From Brevibacterium zhoupengii (lineage in GTDB: Bacteria; Actinomycetota; Actinomycetes; Actinomycetales; Brevibacteriaceae), in NCBI RefSeq assembly GCF_021117425.1, contig NZ_CP088298.1, positions 2,542,001 to 2,606,000 on the forward strand: a DNA stretch of 64,000 bases, read 5' to 3'. The translations under genes and the position numbers were made by a program. The notes below the pieces were generated by a model. The model worked only from the letters and a program-made list of their open reading frames with translations, ran no database searches and was not told the DNA's origin. Positions 62,264-64,000 of the stretch are shown here, piece after piece (the first letter of the stretch is position 1; every line of letters begins with the position of its first letter).

Positions 62264-62600
62264 GTTTATTCTCCTTGAGGTAGTTCGCCGACGGCCGGCT
62301 GCCGTGGCTCGCAGGTACAGCCTATCGGTTCGGCTGCGATCGGTGGCTGTCGACTCCTGGGCGACGGAACTCACACTTAAAGCGGACCGCAGAGCCACCT
62401 CGGCGGGCGAGTGGCATGTAGGATTGAGGTACACCCAAACCTTTCTCCGTACTGACGGTTTTCAAGTCTGTCCAAGCAAGCCTTGGATCTCATACGGTTT
62501 CGGCCCGGATTGCTCACGATGATTGCACAAGCGGCCGCAGGGTAGATCGCCACTACAGTCATCTGCGATCAAGTGTGTGCCGACGTGAGAGAGAAAACTC
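62264..62600. other. 337-bp divergent interval between glyS and the DEAD-box helicase gene
   Basis: Contains the promoters of both genes. A TAGGAT box near 62421 and the possible long 5' leader of the helicase mRNA are the only features I can point to. Cold-shock helicase genes often have long leaders. No ORF, RNA gene or strong hairpin was recognised. Confidence 0.5.
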
Positions 62601-64000
62601 ATGACCGATGTGTCCTCATCCGACGATCCGACAACACCGAAGTTCTCCGAGTTGGGTCTCCACCCGCTCGTCCTCCAGGCAGTTCAGGCTCAGGGCTACG
62701 AAACCCCGACCCCGATCCAGGCCGAAACGATTCCCGCACTGGTCGAAGGCCGCGACGTCATCGGACTCGCCCAGACCGGTACCGGCAAGACCGCCGCTTT
62801 CGCTCTGCCGGCACTGTCCGACCTCGCTGAGGCGGGTCGCGCCAATGACGGCCCCTTCGCTCTCGTACTGACCCCCACCCGTGAGCTTGCAATCCAGGTC
62901 GCCGAGGCGTTCACCTCCTATGCGACGAACCTCGACGACTTCTCCGTCCTCCCCATCTACGGCGGCCAGGCCTACGGCCCGCAGCTGTCCGGGCTCAAGC
63001 GCGGCGCTCAGGTTGTCGTGGGAACGCCCGGTCGTGTCATCGACCACCTCAAGAAGGGCTCCCTCAAGCTCGGCAGCCTCCGTCACCTCATCCTCGATGA
63101 GGCCGACGAGATGCTCAAGATGGGCTTCGCCGAAGACATCGAAGAGATCTTCAGCCAGTCCGGCGACTCACGTCAGGTGGCACTGTTCTCCGCCACCATG
63201 CCGACGTCAATCCACCGCCTGACCGGCAAGTACCTCAACAACCCCAAAGAGGTGCGGGTCGCGTCGAAGTCGCAGACCGGATCGAACATCCGTCAGCGCT
63301 ACCACATGGTCCAGCACTCCCATAAGCTCGACGCCCTGACCCGGATCCTCGAGGTCGAGGAGTACGAGGGCATCATCATGTTCGTCCGCACCAAGCAGGC
63401 CACGGAGGAGCTCGCGGAGAAGCTGCGTGCCCGCGGCTTCAAGGCCTCGGCGATCAACGGCGACATTCCCCAGCAGGCTCGTGAGCGCACGATCGACATG
63501 CTGCGCAACGGCAAGGTCGACATCCTCGTCGCCACCGACGTCGCAGCCCGCGGCCTCGACGTCGAGCGCATCACCCTGGTCGTCAACTTCGACATTCCTC
63601 ACGACACCGAGTCCTACGTCCACCGCATCGGCCGCACCGGCCGCGCCGGACGCTCGGGTGAGGCCATTCTCTTCATCACCCCGCGTGAGCAGCGTCTGCT
63701 CGGTTCCATCGAGCGCGCAACGAAGCAGAAGGTCGAACAGCTGAAGATGCCCAGCGTCGAAGAGCTGACGAACACCCGTGTGGAGAAGTTCACGAAGCGC
63801 ATCGACGATGTGCTCGCCACGACCGAGCTGACCGAGCTCGCGACCGTCATCGAACAGTACGAGCTCTCCCGCAACGTGCCTGCGACCGACATCGCCGCAG
63901 CGCTGGCGTCGCTGGTGCTCGAGTCGAACACCCTCAAGGCCGATCCCATGCCGGAGCCTTCGCGCGGCAAGCCAGCCCGTGACCGTGACAGCGGCGGACG
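62601..64000 (+). CDS. deaD: DEAD/DEAH box RNA helicase, DeaD/CsdA type (truncated by window end)
   Basis: ATP-dependent RNA helicase with the Q motif (GYETPTPIQ), motif I AQTGTGKTAAF, Ia PTRELAIQ, II LDEADEML, III SATMP, IV to VI through HRIGRTGRAGRSG. About 467 residues are visible; the helicase core is complete and the frame runs off the right edge in a basic tail (the RNA-binding domain expected of DeaD). The ATG has GAGAGA 8 nt upstream. Likely roles are ribosome assembly and cold adaptation. Confidence 0.95.
   Translation, partial: MTDVSSSDDPTTPKFSELGLHPLVLQAVQAQGYETPTPIQAETIPALVEGRDVIGLAQTGTGKTAAFALPALSDLAEAGRANDGPFALVLTPTRELAIQVAEAFTSYATNLDDFSVLPIYGGQAYGPQLSGLKRGAQVVVGTPGRVIDHLKKGSLKLGSLRHLILDEADEMLKMGFAEDIEEIFSQSGDSRQVALFSATMPTSIHRLTGKYLNNPKEVRVASKSQTGSNIRQRYHMVQHSHKLDALTRILEVEEYEGIIMFVRTKQATEELAEKLRARGFKASAINGDIPQQARERTIDMLRNGKVDILVATDVAARGLDVERITLVVNFDIPHDTESYVHRIGRTGRAGRSGEAILFITPREQRLLGSIERATKQKVEQLKMPSVEELTNTRVEKFTKRIDDVLATTELTELATVIEQYELSRNVPATDIAAALASLVLESNTLKADPMPEPSRGKPARDRDSGG

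Noticed and set aside
1-64000. Mobile elements, prophage or genomic island
   Set aside because: No transposase, integrase, target-site duplications or attachment repeats beside the tRNAs were seen, and base composition appears uniform.

Overview
The window is chromosomal DNA of a high-GC Gram-positive bacterium (Actinomycetota). The evidence is high GC with GTG/TTG starts, the hrcA-dnaJ-rsmE-phoH-ybeY-CNNM-era gene order, a two-domain-length GapB-type GAPDH, a dimeric eukaryote-like GlyRS, DUF3097, and many candidate leaderless genes with a TAnnnT box 6-9 nt before the start. Protein wording is most like Brevibacterium; that genus call is inference. No insertion sequence, prophage, CRISPR array or rRNA was seen. 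Most of the window is core housekeeping sequence.

Layout. 1-2.0 kb: yebC-ruvC-ruvA (ruvA runs off the left edge). 2.1-7.4 kb: a NUDIX gene, then thrS, a HIT protein and an S9 peptidase joined by 4-bp overlaps. 7.6-9.6 kb: a low-complexity membrane protein and four tRNAs (Val-GAC, Val-CAC, Cys-GCA, Gly-GCC). 9.7-18.2 kb: a PGPGW membrane protein, zapE, then the long minus-strand run hrcA-dnaJ-rsmE-phoH-ybeY-CNNM-era, headed by a CIRCE operator. 18.2-26.4 kb: DUF3097, a second low-complexity membrane protein, hemW-lepA, an EEP-family hydrolase, a lone MazF/PemK-like protein, rpsT and holA. 26.4-32 kb: comEA-comEC, ugd and degV. 32-43.3 kb: an orphan membrane protein, nadE, leuS, a long-chain acyl-CoA ligase, a glutathionyl-hydroquinone-reductase-like protein, DedA, YihY/BrkB and a GapB-type GAPDH.

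43.4-47.4 kb is an accessory-looking operon: TetR regulator, 14-TM DHA2 exporter, D-2-hydroxyacid dehydrogenase and a membrane protein, all overlapping. 47.4-52.1 kb is dusB-dgt-dnaG. 52.1-53.9 kb holds an ABC-F ATPase whose ribosome-binding site lies in a perfect 10-bp inverted repeat. That repeat brackets a 14-codon leader ORF carrying an Arg-Thr-Arg motif, the layout expected of a drug-sensing translational attenuator. This is the most interesting signal in the window.

53.9-59.4 kb is a catabolic-looking segment: an XRE-cupin regulator divergent from an LctP-family permease, then an M24/creatinase-fold hydrolase resembling ectoine hydrolase (metal ligands lost), divergent from an Lrp/AsnC regulator coupled to a class III aminotransferase. 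Together the last three resemble part of an ectoine-degradation (doe) locus. 59.4-64 kb: YibE/F protein, glyS and a DEAD-box RNA helicase cut by the right edge.
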